From Planctomycetes bacterium ADurb.Bin069 (GTDB taxonomy: Bacteria; Planctomycetota; UBA8108; UBA8890; UBA8898), in assembly GCA_002070955.1 (NCBI GenBank), contig MWEK01000009.1, forward strand, positions 62,001-126,000: a stretch of 64,000 nucleotides of DNA, written 5' to 3'. A model generated the notes under the pieces. That model made no database searches and was not told the DNA's origin. It worked only from the letters and a program-made list of their open reading frames with translations. A program made the translations under genes and the position numbers. Shown here in pieces: positions 1 to 8,587 of this stretch. Each line of letters starts with the position of its first letter. Position 1 is the first letter of the stretch.

Positions 1-1443
1 AAGCAGGAGCGCAACCTGCTGGACTACGATGATTTGCTGCTCTTCTGGCACGAACTCCTCGAGGATGACCGCACCGCGGATCTCCTGGAGAGCCGCTTCA
101 GCCACATTCTGGTGGACGAGTACCAGGACACCAATCCGATCCAGGCCCGGATCCTCGCGCGCATGCGGCGGCACAACCGCAACATCATGGTGGTCGGCGA
201 CGACGCCCAGGCGATTTACGGGTTCCGCGCCGCCACGGTCCGAAACATCCTCGACTTCCCGAAAGAGTTCCCGGACGCGACGGTGGTCACGCTGGACCAG
301 AACTACCGCTCGGTCCAACCCGTGCTCGATGTCACCAACAAGGTGATCGCCTACGCCAAGGAGCGCTACACCAAAGACCTGTGGAGCGAGCGCGCGAGCG
401 CCCAGAAGCCGTACCTGGTCACGTGCTACGACGAGCCCCAGCAGAGCACCTTCGTCATCGACACGCTGCTGGCCCATCGCGAGGAAGGCGTGCCGCTGCG
501 GCGCCAGGCGGTGCTCTTCCGCGCGAGCCAGCTCAGCGCCAACCTGGAGCTGGAGCTCGTGCGGCGCAGCATCCCGTACCACAAGTTCGGGGGGCTGCGC
601 TACTTGGAGGCCGCCCACGTCAAGGACTTGCTCAGTTTCCTGCGGGTCATGGAGAACGGCCGCGACGATCTGGCCTGGCACCGCATGCTGAACCTGCTGC
701 CCGGCGTCGGCCAGTCCACCGCCGCGCGGGTGATCGCGGCTTTCGGTGCCGGGGGCGGGTCGTTCGCCGGCCTCAAGGACTGCGCCGTCCCTTCCCGGGC
801 GGAGGAGCACTACGGCAAGCTGGTCGACCTGCTCTGCGAGCTGCACGGTTCGAAGCGCCCGCTTCCCGAGGAGGTGAGCGCCGTCCGGAAGTTCTACGGC
901 AGCCTCCTTCAGGACCTGTACGAGAACGCCGAGGTGCGCGACCGCGATCTCGACCACCTGGAGGCGCTCTCGCAGCGCTACAAAAGCCGGCGCGAGTTCC
1001 TCGCCGATCTGGCCCTCGATCCGCCCACCTCCACTTCGGACTTCGCCGCCGACCCGTCGCGCGACGACGACTGGCTGGTTTTGTCGACGATCCATTCGGC
1101 CAAGGGCCTCGAGTTCGACGCCGTCTACATTATCCACGCGGCCGACGGTTGCCTCCCGAGCGATCTGGCGACCTCTTCCGAGGAGGAGCTCGAAGAAGAG
1201 CGCCGGCTCCTGTACGTCGCCATGACGCGCGCGCGCAACTTCCTCTACGTGAGCTTCCCCTTCCGCTATTACTCGCGGCCCTTCGGGACCGGCGACCGGC
1301 ACGCCTACGCCCAGCTCACGCGCTTCATCCCGCCCGTCCTCTTCGACTCCTTCGAGCGCATCAGGCTCGCCCAGGAGATCGTGCCCGACGAGGTCGTGGA
1401 CGCGGCGGATATCCAGCGGCGGATCCGCAGCAAGTGGTGGTGA
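1..1443 (+). CDS. UvrD/PcrA/Rep-family ATP-dependent DNA helicase, C-terminal part (truncated by window edge)
   Basis: The reading frame is open from the first base, so the N-terminus, including the Walker A motif, lies outside the window; 480 residues remain. Superfamily 1A helicase motifs appear in order: a DYDDLL block at the start, motif II DEYQDTN near visible residue 39, motif III GDDAQAIYGFR, motif IV NYRS, motif V IHSAKGLEFD near nt 1090, and motif VI LLYVAMTRAR near nt 1210. These enzymes are 3'-5' DNA translocases acting in repair and replication restart. The C-terminus is short after motif VI. PcrA, UvrD and Rep cannot be separated from this fragment. The next gene has its own promoter. 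Confidence 0.93.
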   Translation, partial: KQERNLLDYDDLLLFWHELLEDDRTADLLESRFSHILVDEYQDTNPIQARILARMRRHNRNIMVVGDDAQAIYGFRAATVRNILDFPKEFPDATVVTLDQNYRSVQPVLDVTNKVIAYAKERYTKDLWSERASAQKPYLVTCYDEPQQSTFVIDTLLAHREEGVPLRRQAVLFRASQLSANLELELVRRSIPYHKFGGLRYLEAAHVKDLLSFLRVMENGRDDLAWHRMLNLLPGVGQSTAARVIAAFGAGGGSFAGLKDCAVPSRAEEHYGKLVDLLCELHGSKRPLPEEVSAVRKFYGSLLQDLYENAEVRDRDLDHLEALSQRYKSRREFLADLALDPPTSTSDFAADPSRDDDWLVLSTIHSAKGLEFDAVYIIHAADGCLPSDLATSSEEELEEERRLLYVAMTRARNFLYVSFPFRYYSRPFGTGDRHAYAQLTRFIPPVLFDSFERIRLAQEIVPDEVVDAADIQRRIRSKWW

Positions 1444-1459
1444 CGCGCGCCCTCGGGCC

Positions 1460-1489
1460 TTGGCCCGGCGGCGCCGCCTCGGCTATAAT
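1460..1489 (+). promoter_or_regulatory. Predicted sigma-70 promoter for the Tat-exported oxidoreductase
   Basis: TTGGCC at 1460-1465 and a perfect TATAAT at 1484-1489 are separated by 18 bp. An AT-only hexamer stands out in this GC-rich sequence. The expected start site is about 70 bp upstream of the ATG at 1565. Confidence 0.55.
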
Positions 1490-1564
1490 GAGGTTCGCGG
1501 CGTGCGCGGCGCTCCGGCGCCGCGGGCATCCGGTTCGGCGAACTTTTTCTGGAGGAACGAGCGT

Positions 1565-2809
1565 ATGCGCACCCAAATTTCTCGTCGTCACCTTTTGAAG
1601 TCGGCGGCGGCGGCCGGCGTCGGCCTGGCCGCCATGAAGAGCCGGACCATCGCGGCCGGCGACGTGGCGTTCAAGGCGGGCCTTATCGGCTGCGGAGGGC
1701 GCGGCAACGGCGCCGCCGGCGACATCCTGAAGGCCGCTCAGAAAACCGGCATCAAGGTGGAGCTCACGGCGGTCCACGACGTGTACGAGGGCCAGGCCAA
1801 GAACTCGGCCAGGCACTTCAACGTCGGCGCCGCCGGCACCTTCTGGGATTTCGACGGCTACAAGAAGCTGATCGACTCCGGCGTTGACATCGTCATCCTC
1901 GCAACGCCTCCGGGCTTCCGGCCGGAGCATTTCGAGGCCGTCGTCGCCGCGGGCAAGCACTGCTTCTGCGAGAAGCCCGTGGCCACCTACGCCCAGGACT
2001 GCCGCCGCTTCCTCAAGGCGGCCGAGGAGTCCGTGCGGAAGAATCTGACGGTGGTCGCGGGCACGCAGCGCCGCCACCAGAGCAACTACGTGGAGACCGT
2101 CGCCAAGCTTCACGACGGCGCCATCGGCGACATCCGGGCGCTGCGCGCTTATTGGTGCGGCGGCCCGGTCATGAAGGGCCGGCCGCGCACCCCGGGCCAG
2201 AAGGACATGGACTTCCAGCTCAAGGCCTGGTACTCCTTCGTGTGGATCTGCGGCGACCAGATCGTCGAGCAGCACCTCCACAACCTCGATGTGTGCAACT
2301 GGGTCATGGGCGCCCATCCGGTGAGCGTCTACGCCTCGGGCGGCTGCGCCTGGCGCCCGAAGGAAGAGTGGTACGGCAACATCTACGACCACCTCACGGC
2401 GGACTACGCCTACGCCGACGGCGTCCACATGATGAGCATGTGCCGCCAGTACAAGGGCTGCGATGACAACGTCTCGGAGTTCATCGTGGGCGCCAACGGC
2501 GAGAGCAACGGCACCTCCATTTGGCAAAAGGGCCGGAGAGTGTTCGAGGGGCCCGGCGGCGAGAATCCCTACGTTCAGGAGCACATCGACATGCTCAAGA
2601 ACATCGTGCGCGGCGACGGCGAACCGCTCCTCAACGAGGCCGTCGGCGTCGGCGAGAGCACGATGACGGCCATCATGGGGCGCATGTCAGCCTATACGGG
2701 CAAGGTCGTCACGTGGGACCACGTGATGAAGGTCAACGACAGCGAGATGCCCGCGTCGAGCTGGGACGCGACGATCCCGATTCCGCCGGTGGCGGTGCCG
2801 GGCGCGTAA
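1565..2809 (+). CDS. Gfo/Idh/MocA family oxidoreductase, Tat-exported
   Basis: The protein has 414 residues. The start is the ATG preceded by GGAGG at 1551-1555; an upstream in-frame start lacks such a site. Residues 6-12 (SRRHLLK) followed by an Ala-rich hydrophobic stretch form a twin-arginine signal, so it is probably exported folded with its cofactor. A Rossmann GCGGRG motif lies at residues 42-47 and the family EKP motif near 136-138. Members are NAD(P)-dependent sugar or inositol dehydrogenases or related glycosidases; the substrate cannot be read from sequence. A second Tat-exported relative is encoded at 45753-47087. Confidence 0.9.
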   Translation: MRTQISRRHLLKSAAAAGVGLAAMKSRTIAAGDVAFKAGLIGCGGRGNGAAGDILKAAQKTGIKVELTAVHDVYEGQAKNSARHFNVGAAGTFWDFDGYKKLIDSGVDIVILATPPGFRPEHFEAVVAAGKHCFCEKPVATYAQDCRRFLKAAEESVRKNLTVVAGTQRRHQSNYVETVAKLHDGAIGDIRALRAYWCGGPVMKGRPRTPGQKDMDFQLKAWYSFVWICGDQIVEQHLHNLDVCNWVMGAHPVSVYASGGCAWRPKEEWYGNIYDHLTADYAYADGVHMMSMCRQYKGCDDNVSEFIVGANGESNGTSIWQKGRRVFEGPGGENPYVQEHIDMLKNIVRGDGEPLLNEAVGVGESTMTAIMGRMSAYTGKVVTWDHVMKVNDSEMPASSWDATIPIPPVAVPGA

Positions 2810-2879
2810 CGGCGCTCACGGTTTTCGACGCGCGGCGGGGCGGGGCGGCTCAGAGGAGCCGTCCCCGCCCCGCCGCGCG

Positions 2880-3743
2880 CTACCTGCCTCCCACCAGACG
2901 CACCAGCTTGTCCAGCCCTTCGGGCGGAAAGCCCAGGTACGCGAAGAACGCGGCGAAAACGCCGATCCCGGCCACGAGCGCGCCCAGGCAGATCGCCGGG
3001 TTGCTGGGGCGCCGCTCGCGGTAACCGAGCACCGCGGCCGCGCCGGCGCCCGCGAAGAACCCGCCGATATGGGCCCACACGGCGCAGTTCGGAATCGCGA
3101 AAGAGAGCACGAGGCCTAGGCCGGCCCAGAAGAGCCCGAACCGAAACACCCCGGCGCCGAAGACCCCGCCGCGCCTGAAGCCGTACCAGACGAGCGCTCC
3201 GAAGAGGCCGTAGACCCCGCCCGAGGCGCCCACCAGGATGTCGCCCGCATCGATGAAGACGCCGGCGGCGTTCCCCGCGACGCCCGCCGCGAGAAAGATG
3301 AGCAGGAAGCGGGGCGCGTCGTAGAGTTCGCAGAGCGGCGCGGCAAGCTGCCACGTCCACAGCAGGTTAAATAGGATGTGAAGGAGGCTCCCGTGGAGAA
3401 ACACCGCCGTGAGCAGCGTCTCCCATCTCCCGAGGAGCTCCACCGTGATCCGCCCGGTCGCGCCGAGCGTTATGAGCGCGGCCGGGGTGGGCGCGGCCAG
3501 GGCCGCCACGGCGTCGGGTCCGTCTCCGCGGTGCAGCGCCAGCGAGCCCGCGTACAGCACGCCGCACAAGGCGATGATGCCGTCGCGGAAAGGCAGCGAT
3601 CGCACCTTGAGCAACGCCGGTCCGAAGCCCCAGAAGCTCGGACGCCACATGCCGCACGCGGGGCATCGCCGCGCCCGCGCCTCCACGAGGCGGCTGCAGC
3701 GCGGACACACGATCGCGCCGCTCCGCCGCCGGAATGCCCCCAT
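2880..3743 (-). CDS. Rhomboid-family intramembrane serine protease with N-terminal zinc ribbon
   Basis: The 287-residue protein starts at the ATG with a GGAAGGAGA ribosome site; an upstream TTG in frame lies inside that site and is less likely. Residues 13-30 hold a C-x2-C...C-x2-C zinc ribbon. Several hydrophobic helices follow. The rhomboid signatures are present: HGSLLHILFN near 117-126, the nucleophile in GASGG (Ser174) and the second catalytic residue in AHIGGF (His225). Rhomboids cleave membrane proteins within the bilayer. The cytosolic zinc ribbon is a recurrent but poorly understood addition. It is encoded opposite the flanking genes and probably transcribed alone. Confidence 0.9.
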   Translation of the reverse strand: MGAFRRRSGAIVCPRCSRLVEARARRCPACGMWRPSFWGFGPALLKVRSLPFRDGIIALCGVLYAGSLALHRGDGPDAVAALAAPTPAALITLGATGRITVELLGRWETLLTAVFLHGSLLHILFNLLWTWQLAAPLCELYDAPRFLLIFLAAGVAGNAAGVFIDAGDILVGASGGVYGLFGALVWYGFRRGGVFGAGVFRFGLFWAGLGLVLSFAIPNCAVWAHIGGFFAGAGAAAVLGYRERRPSNPAICLGALVAGIGVFAAFFAYLGFPPEGLDKLVRLVGGR

Positions 3744-3909
3744 GCCCTGTAGTTCTCCTTCCAAGGAACGCCGGGACGAAAGCGCGCGCCGCGCCCGCGC
3801 GCGCCCAAATCATAGCCCGTGCCCGCCGGCGCCGCAATTTGAAGCGCCCGCCAATCGGCCGGATTCGGGGAGGGAATGCAGGAATTCATCTTAAACCGGG
3901 GAAGGGGAG

Positions 3910-3938
3910 TGGAAAACGGCGCGGCACGGTGCTATTAT
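3910..3938 (+). promoter_or_regulatory. Possible promoter for purF
   Basis: A good -10 element TATTAT (3933-3938) is preceded at 17 bp by the weak -35 match TGGAAA (3910-3915). The leader to the GTG at 4017 would be about 70 nt. Confidence 0.35.
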
Positions 3939-4016
3939 CGCCCTGTTGGGGCCATGCTCCTCTGTCGCGCGCGGACCGTCCGGATCGTCGGCCATCATGC
4001 GAGGTGCGAACACGCC

Positions 4017-5624
4017 GTGAGAGAAGAATGCGGTATCGCCGCGGTTTACGCCCTGAAGAACGGCATGCCCGATGCCGAGAGCGACGTCGCGCCCTTCGTC
4101 ACCCGGCTGCTCCTCGACATGCAAATGCGCGGCGAGCTCTCCGCCGGGATGACGAGCTACGACCCGTCCCGCCGGCGCCTCCTGGTCACCTACAAGCAGG
4201 TCGGCACGGTCAACGAGGCCTTCCGGCTGGGGCACAGCGGCAAGTCGGCGCACATTTTGGCGCATTGCCGGGGCTGCGCCGCCATCGGCCACGTGCGCTA
4301 CTCCGCCTGCGGCCCCGATGACCGCGCGTATGCCCAGCCCTTCGAGCGGCAGCACGGCCGCATCTACAAATGGTTCTCCTTCGGCTGCAACGGGCAGCTT
4401 GCCAACTACGCGCTTCTCCGGGACCGTCTCAAGCAGCAGAAGGGCTACCACGTCGTTCTCGACACGGACACCGAGATCATCATGCACTACCTGTCCCGCG
4501 AGCTGGCCGGCGAGGAGCGGCCGCCGCTGGAGCGCGTGTTCGGGAACGTCGCGCGGGAGTTCGACGGCGCCTACAGCCTCGCGTTCTTGAACGCGGACGG
4601 CGAGCTGGTCGTCGCCCGCGACCCTCTCGGCTTCAGGCCTCTGTGCTACGGCATCCGCGACGATCTTTTCGCCGCCGCCAGCGAATCGGCGGCGTTGGCG
4701 AACCTCGGCTTCAAGGAAGTCTTCTCCCTGGAGCCCGGCTGTCTGGTCCTCATCAACCGCGACGGCGTCGCCGTGCGCCGCTTCGCCGAGTCCCCGCGCC
4801 GCGCCACCTGCTTCTTCGAGTGGGTGTACTTCGCCAACGCCGGCTCGGCGATCGACGGATGCTCGGTCTACCTCACCCGGAACCGCCTAGGCCGCATTCT
4901 GGCGGAGATCGAGACCGTGCCCAAGGACGATGACCTGATCGTCGTGCCCGTGCCGGACACCGCGAAAGCCGCCGCCGACGGCATGGCGTACCACCTCGGC
5001 ATCCCGGTGCTCGAGGGGCTGCTACGCAACCGCTACGTCGGCCGGACGTTCATCAAGAGCGGCGCGCGCAGCCGCGCCGTGTCCTTGAAGTACACCCCCG
5101 TCAGGGAAGTGCTCGAGGGCAAGCGCGTGCTGCTGGTCGAGGACAGCATCGTCCGCGGCACGACGCTCAAGCACCTCATCGGCCACATCCGCGAGCGCGG
5201 GCGCCCGCGGGAGGTGCATCTGCGGATCGCCGCGCCGCCCATTCTCTACCCGTGCTTCTACGGCATCGACATGTCGACGGTCGGCGAGCTTTTCGCGCGC
5301 GCGCATGTCGCGGAGATCGAGGACGAGATCCCCGAGCCGATCCGGAGCATCATGGCGGCCGAACTCGGCGCGGACTCGCTCAGGTACGTGCCGCGCGCCA
5401 AGATCCCCGTCGCGATCGGCCTGCCCGGCAGGGACCTCTGCACGGCCTGCATCGACGCACACTATCCCACCGAAGCCGGGCGGCACCTCCACGGCCTGGC
5501 CGAGGCCGCGCACCGCGCCGGCATCACGAGCTGCCCTTACACGACGAGCCCCGTGACGCCGACTGCGCCGCGTGGAGGCTCCGGCGCGCCCCTTTCCGCG
5601 TCGGCCCGCCGCTCCGCCCGGTAG
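4017..5624 (+). CDS. purF: Amidophosphoribosyltransferase, divergent PurF
   Basis: This enzyme transfers glutamine-derived ammonia to PRPP, the first committed step of purine synthesis. The 535-residue product is read from GTG 4017 (GAGG at 4001-4004); this puts the catalytic Cys of ECGIAAVY at residue 5 after a four-residue propeptide. The frame is open further upstream, but that would bury the nucleophile. The C-terminal half has the PRPP motif VLLVEDSIVRGTT (371-383). Cys265, Cys413, Cys475 and Cys478 sit where the iron-sulphur ligands lie in Bacillus-type PurF. Several glutaminase blocks deviate: RGELSAG for RGQ-S-G, CNGQLAN for HNGNLVN, and RYSACG for RYSTAG. No other purine genes are nearby. 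It may be a PurF paralogue. Confidence 0.85.
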   Translation: MREECGIAAVYALKNGMPDAESDVAPFVTRLLLDMQMRGELSAGMTSYDPSRRRLLVTYKQVGTVNEAFRLGHSGKSAHILAHCRGCAAIGHVRYSACGPDDRAYAQPFERQHGRIYKWFSFGCNGQLANYALLRDRLKQQKGYHVVLDTDTEIIMHYLSRELAGEERPPLERVFGNVAREFDGAYSLAFLNADGELVVARDPLGFRPLCYGIRDDLFAAASESAALANLGFKEVFSLEPGCLVLINRDGVAVRRFAESPRRATCFFEWVYFANAGSAIDGCSVYLTRNRLGRILAEIETVPKDDDLIVVPVPDTAKAAADGMAYHLGIPVLEGLLRNRYVGRTFIKSGARSRAVSLKYTPVREVLEGKRVLLVEDSIVRGTTLKHLIGHIRERGRPREVHLRIAAPPILYPCFYGIDMSTVGELFARAHVAEIEDEIPEPIRSIMAAELGADSLRYVPRAKIPVAIGLPGRDLCTACIDAHYPTEAGRHLHGLAEAAHRAGITSCPYTTSPVTPTAPRGGSGAPLSASARRSAR

Positions 5625-5667
5625 CGCCCGGGCCGGCGCGCGCGCGCCGCGGCGGCGGCCGCGCGGC

Positions 5668-6372
5668 TCACTTCGCGATCTTCCCCAGATCGGCGGCGAT
5701 CTGCGCCAGCCAGCGCGCCTCGTCCGCCAGGTCGAAGGCGCGCAGCGGCCCCATGGCCGCGGGAAGCTTCTGCGGCGCCTCCAGAAGCACCGCGACCCGG
5801 CTCACGCCCAGGCGGCTCGCCAGGCAGCCCGCCGCGAACGCGGCCGCGGGCGCGAGGCCGCCGGACGCGTCCGGCGGCGCGATCACGACTCCGTAACGCA
5901 GCGTCGCGAGCGTCATGATCCTCGCCAGAAGGTCGCCGCCCTCTTCCACCACCAGGACCTGGAGATTGCCCTTCGCCAGGAGCGCGGCGGCGCCCTCGGC
6001 CGCCGCCGCGCTGCGCGCCCACACGACGCCCGCGAACACGCGCAGTGCCTTCGCGAGCCCGCCCTGCTCCCGCGCCGCCTCTTCCTTCCCCTTGAGAAGT
6101 TTATCGATGACCTTCAGCTCGCGATGCAGATTCGCCACAACCTGCGTGAGATAGTAGGAAGGATCGGTGTCGAAGTTGGTCATGATTCTGCGATGCGCGG
6201 CCGCGAGTTCCCTGAGCTCGGCCGACGCCGGTCCGTAGATCGCCGCGCAGGCCTCGCGCGCTCCGCGCGTCCACGCCTCGCAGGTCTCCCGCACGACGGG
6301 CTGGTGCTTAAGAATGCCGTTGCCGCGCTCGCACACATCCTTGAGCGCTTTGAAAGCCTCTGCGTCGTCCAT
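5668..6372 (-). CDS. Hypothetical cytosolic protein
   Basis: The protein has 234 residues and no signal peptide or clear membrane segment. The ATG is preceded by AAAGGAGG, which rules out a 22-residue longer start. The N-terminal half is charged and probably helical, with a DTDPSYYLTQ segment. The C-terminal half contains a QVLVVEEGGDLLARI block and an Ala-rich stretch ending in LAQIAADLGKIAK. I do not recognise the family. It faces the OmpH-like gene across a shared intergenic region and converges on purF. Confidence 0.7.
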   Translation of the reverse strand: MDDAEAFKALKDVCERGNGILKHQPVVRETCEAWTRGAREACAAIYGPASAELRELAAAHRRIMTNFDTDPSYYLTQVVANLHRELKVIDKLLKGKEEAAREQGGLAKALRVFAGVVWARSAAAAEGAAALLAKGNLQVLVVEEGGDLLARIMTLATLRYGVVIAPPDASGGLAPAAAFAAGCLASRLGVSRVAVLLEAPQKLPAAMGPLRAFDLADEARWLAQIAADLGKIAK

Positions 6373-6605
6373 GGAGCCTCCTTTCCTGCGCGCCGGTCGC
6401 GGGATGACGCAGCGCGCGGCTTCGGGGAAGACCTGCAATGCCCGCCCGAGGACCTACCGTGATGGCGCCGCGCGCCCGGCCTGCGCGCGCGCCGCGCTGC
6501 ACAACCCGCATCATACGCGACGCGGCGCGGCCGGCGCAACCTTCGAACGCCGCCGCGCGGGAGGAACGCCCGCGGACCGGACCGATGCGCCGCGGCCTCC
6601 TGACA

Positions 6606-6634
6606 TTGCCCTCCGGCCTCGACATGCGTAAGAT
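6606..6634 (+). promoter_or_regulatory. Predicted sigma-70 promoter for the OmpH-like gene
   Basis: TTGCCC (6606-6611) and TAAGAT (6629-6634) are exactly 17 bp apart. The expected start site is about 22 bp upstream of the ATG at 6663. Confidence 0.55.
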
Positions 6635-6662
6635 ACTTGCGACAAGAAAGGCAGGTGCGGTT

Positions 6663-7208
6663 ATGCGGTACCTCGCGTGCACGCTCGCGATCATCCTCCT
6701 GGCGGGCGCGGCCCTGCGCCCGGATGCGGGGATGCCCGCCATCGGCGTGGTCGACGTCAACCAGGTCTTCGAGAAGAGCGCCAAATGGCGCGACATGGAG
6801 AAGGTTCTCGAGGCCCGCCGGACGGCGTGCCAGGAGGAGATCGACGCGCTCGTGCAGCAGGTCGAGAAGCTCCGGGAAACGCTCGAGCAATCGGCGGCCG
6901 GCTCTCCGGAGTTCATCCGGCTGCAAGCCGAACTGATCAAGAAGGAGGCGTACCTGGGCTCGACGTCCCAGCAATACGACCTGGAGCTCGGCCGCGCCGA
7001 TGCCGCCAACTACGACGGCTTCACCGCCGAGCTCGACGCGGCGATCGCGGATCTGGCCCGGGAGACGGGCCTGGCCCTCGTCATCCAGCGCACCCTGGAG
7101 ACGTCCGAGGGAGAATGGCGCAGCGTTCTGTATGCCCACCAGGGCGCGGATCTGACGGCGAGCATCATCGAGCGGCTCAACGCGAAGCACTCTCGGGAGA
7201 AGAAGTGA
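6663..7208 (+). CDS. OmpH/Skp-family periplasmic chaperone-like protein
   Basis: The 181-residue protein starts with an N-terminal signal segment (residues 1-17) followed by the family block IGVVDVNQVFEKS near 27-39. A long charged coiled coil follows (about 45-110), and the C-terminus contains GLALVIQRTLE, as expected of the beta strand after the Skp tentacles. Skp trimers escort outer-membrane proteins across the periplasm, which supports a diderm cell. The ATG follows AGGCAGG. No bamA or lpxD neighbour is present, unlike in many Gram-negatives. The radical SAM gene starts 74 bp downstream and may be cotranscribed. Confidence 0.8.
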   Translation: MRYLACTLAIILLAGAALRPDAGMPAIGVVDVNQVFEKSAKWRDMEKVLEARRTACQEEIDALVQQVEKLRETLEQSAAGSPEFIRLQAELIKKEAYLGSTSQQYDLELGRADAANYDGFTAELDAAIADLARETGLALVIQRTLETSEGEWRSVLYAHQGADLTASIIERLNAKHSREKK

Positions 7209-7282
7209 ACGGCGCGCCGCGCGACGACGAAGCATCGCGACGTCCGGCGCGCGGCGCCGGAAGAGGATAACGAGGAGGCGCG

Positions 7283-8587
7283 GTGAGGGTCTTACTGCTC
7301 CGGCCGCCGGCGGGCGGCCGAAGGCGGCTCTTCGACTTGGGCGCGGGGCGGCACCGGTATCCGTTGCATTTGGCCTACCTGGCGGCCGGTCTGCGCAGGC
7401 TGGGCGTCGCCGTCGAGTTTCTCGACTGCCCGCGCCTGGACTACGATGCTCACGCGGCCGCGGGCGCGGTGTTCACGGCTCACCCCGATGTGGTCTACGC
7501 GGAGCTCGATCCCCGCGCGGCCCGAGCGCAGCTCATCTTCCTGGCGGGCATCAAGGCCTGCGGCTCCGCGCGCATCGTCCTCGGAGGACCCTACGCGTCG
7601 CTGTGCGCGCGGCCGGTCCTCGCCGCCTTCCCCGGCCTCGATGCGCTTATCCTCGGCGAGCCCGATCTGGCGCTCGTCGAGCTCGTGAGCCTCTGGTACG
7701 AGGGCCTTCCCGCCGTGAAGGTCCGCGGCGTCGCCGTGCCGGGCCCGACGCGCATCAGCGAGGGGCCGCCGCGTCCGCTCATCGACGACCTGGACAGCCT
7801 GCCCTTTCCCGATCGTACGATCGTGCCGCTCGCGGCCTACCAGGCGGGCTGTCTGCGCCGCCGGCCGGTCGCCACGGTGGCGGGGATGCGCGGATGCCCG
7901 CGGCAATGTCGCTTCTGCCGGCGCGGAGCCGATTCCCGGCCGCCGCGGTTCCGCAACCCGCGCGCCGTCGCCCAGGAGGCGGAGGATCTCATCCGCCGCC
8001 ACGGCGTCAGGGAGATCGCCTTCGTCGATCCGGTGTTCAACGCCGATGAGGATTGGGCCCTCGCCCTCGCGGAAGCCATGCGGCCCCTCGGCGCGACGTG
8101 GCACTGCTCCCTCGCGGCGCACGCCGTCACGGCGGAGTTGCTCGAGAGCCTGCGTCGCGCGGGCTGCCGCGATGTCGTCTTCAATCCCGTTTGTCCGACG
8201 CGCGAGAGCGCCGACGCGCTCCTCGTTCGGGACGGACCGGAGGAGACCCGGCGCGCTTGCGCCCTCGCCGTCAACGAGGATGTGACGGCGCACGTCGTCG
8301 TGGCGGCCGGCGACGGCGAGCTTCCCCCCCTGGCGGATGCGAACGCCTTCGCGGCGTCGCTCGCCGGCGCGTGCGTCACCGTGCGCCGCATCGCGCCGCA
8401 GCCGGGCTCGGCGCTGCTCCCCGCGCCCCCCGACGACTTCGCGGCGCCCGGCGAGGACCGCGACCTGCGCCTGTCGCCGGCCTATCCCTTCAAAGACCCG
8501 CGTTTCTGGCGCGAGAGCGTGCGCACGCTGCTGGGTCGGCGCGCCGAGGTCTGCGCGCGAGCCGGCATCGAGGAGTGCGGCCGGTGA
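7283..8587 (+). CDS. B12-binding-domain/radical SAM protein
   Basis: The 434-residue protein starts at GTG with GAGGAGG at 7272-7278. The N-terminal ~150 residues (VLLLRPPAGG..., LGGPYASLCARP, LILGEPD) have the Rossmann-like pattern of cobalamin-binding radical SAM proteins, but no DxHxxG cobalamin motif is visible. The radical SAM cluster motif C-x3-C-x2-C is at Cys205, Cys209 and Cys212 in GMRGCPRQCRFC. The C-terminal ~220 residues follow a TIM-barrel pattern. Such proteins methylate or rearrange unactivated carbons; the substrate is unknown. Its stop overlaps the GTG of the pullulanase, so the two are translationally coupled. Confidence 0.85.
   Translation: MRVLLLRPPAGGRRRLFDLGAGRHRYPLHLAYLAAGLRRLGVAVEFLDCPRLDYDAHAAAGAVFTAHPDVVYAELDPRAARAQLIFLAGIKACGSARIVLGGPYASLCARPVLAAFPGLDALILGEPDLALVELVSLWYEGLPAVKVRGVAVPGPTRISEGPPRPLIDDLDSLPFPDRTIVPLAAYQAGCLRRRPVATVAGMRGCPRQCRFCRRGADSRPPRFRNPRAVAQEAEDLIRRHGVREIAFVDPVFNADEDWALALAEAMRPLGATWHCSLAAHAVTAELLESLRRAGCRDVVFNPVCPTRESADALLVRDGPEETRRACALAVNEDVTAHVVVAAGDGELPPLADANAFAASLAGACVTVRRIAPQPGSALLPAPPDDFAAPGEDRDLRLSPAYPFKDPRFWRESVRTLLGRRAEVCARAGIEECGR

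Noticed and set aside
3876-4016. Longer PurF starts upstream of 4017
   Set aside because: They would place 50 or so residues before the catalytic Cys, and the region contains a promoter-like -10 box.
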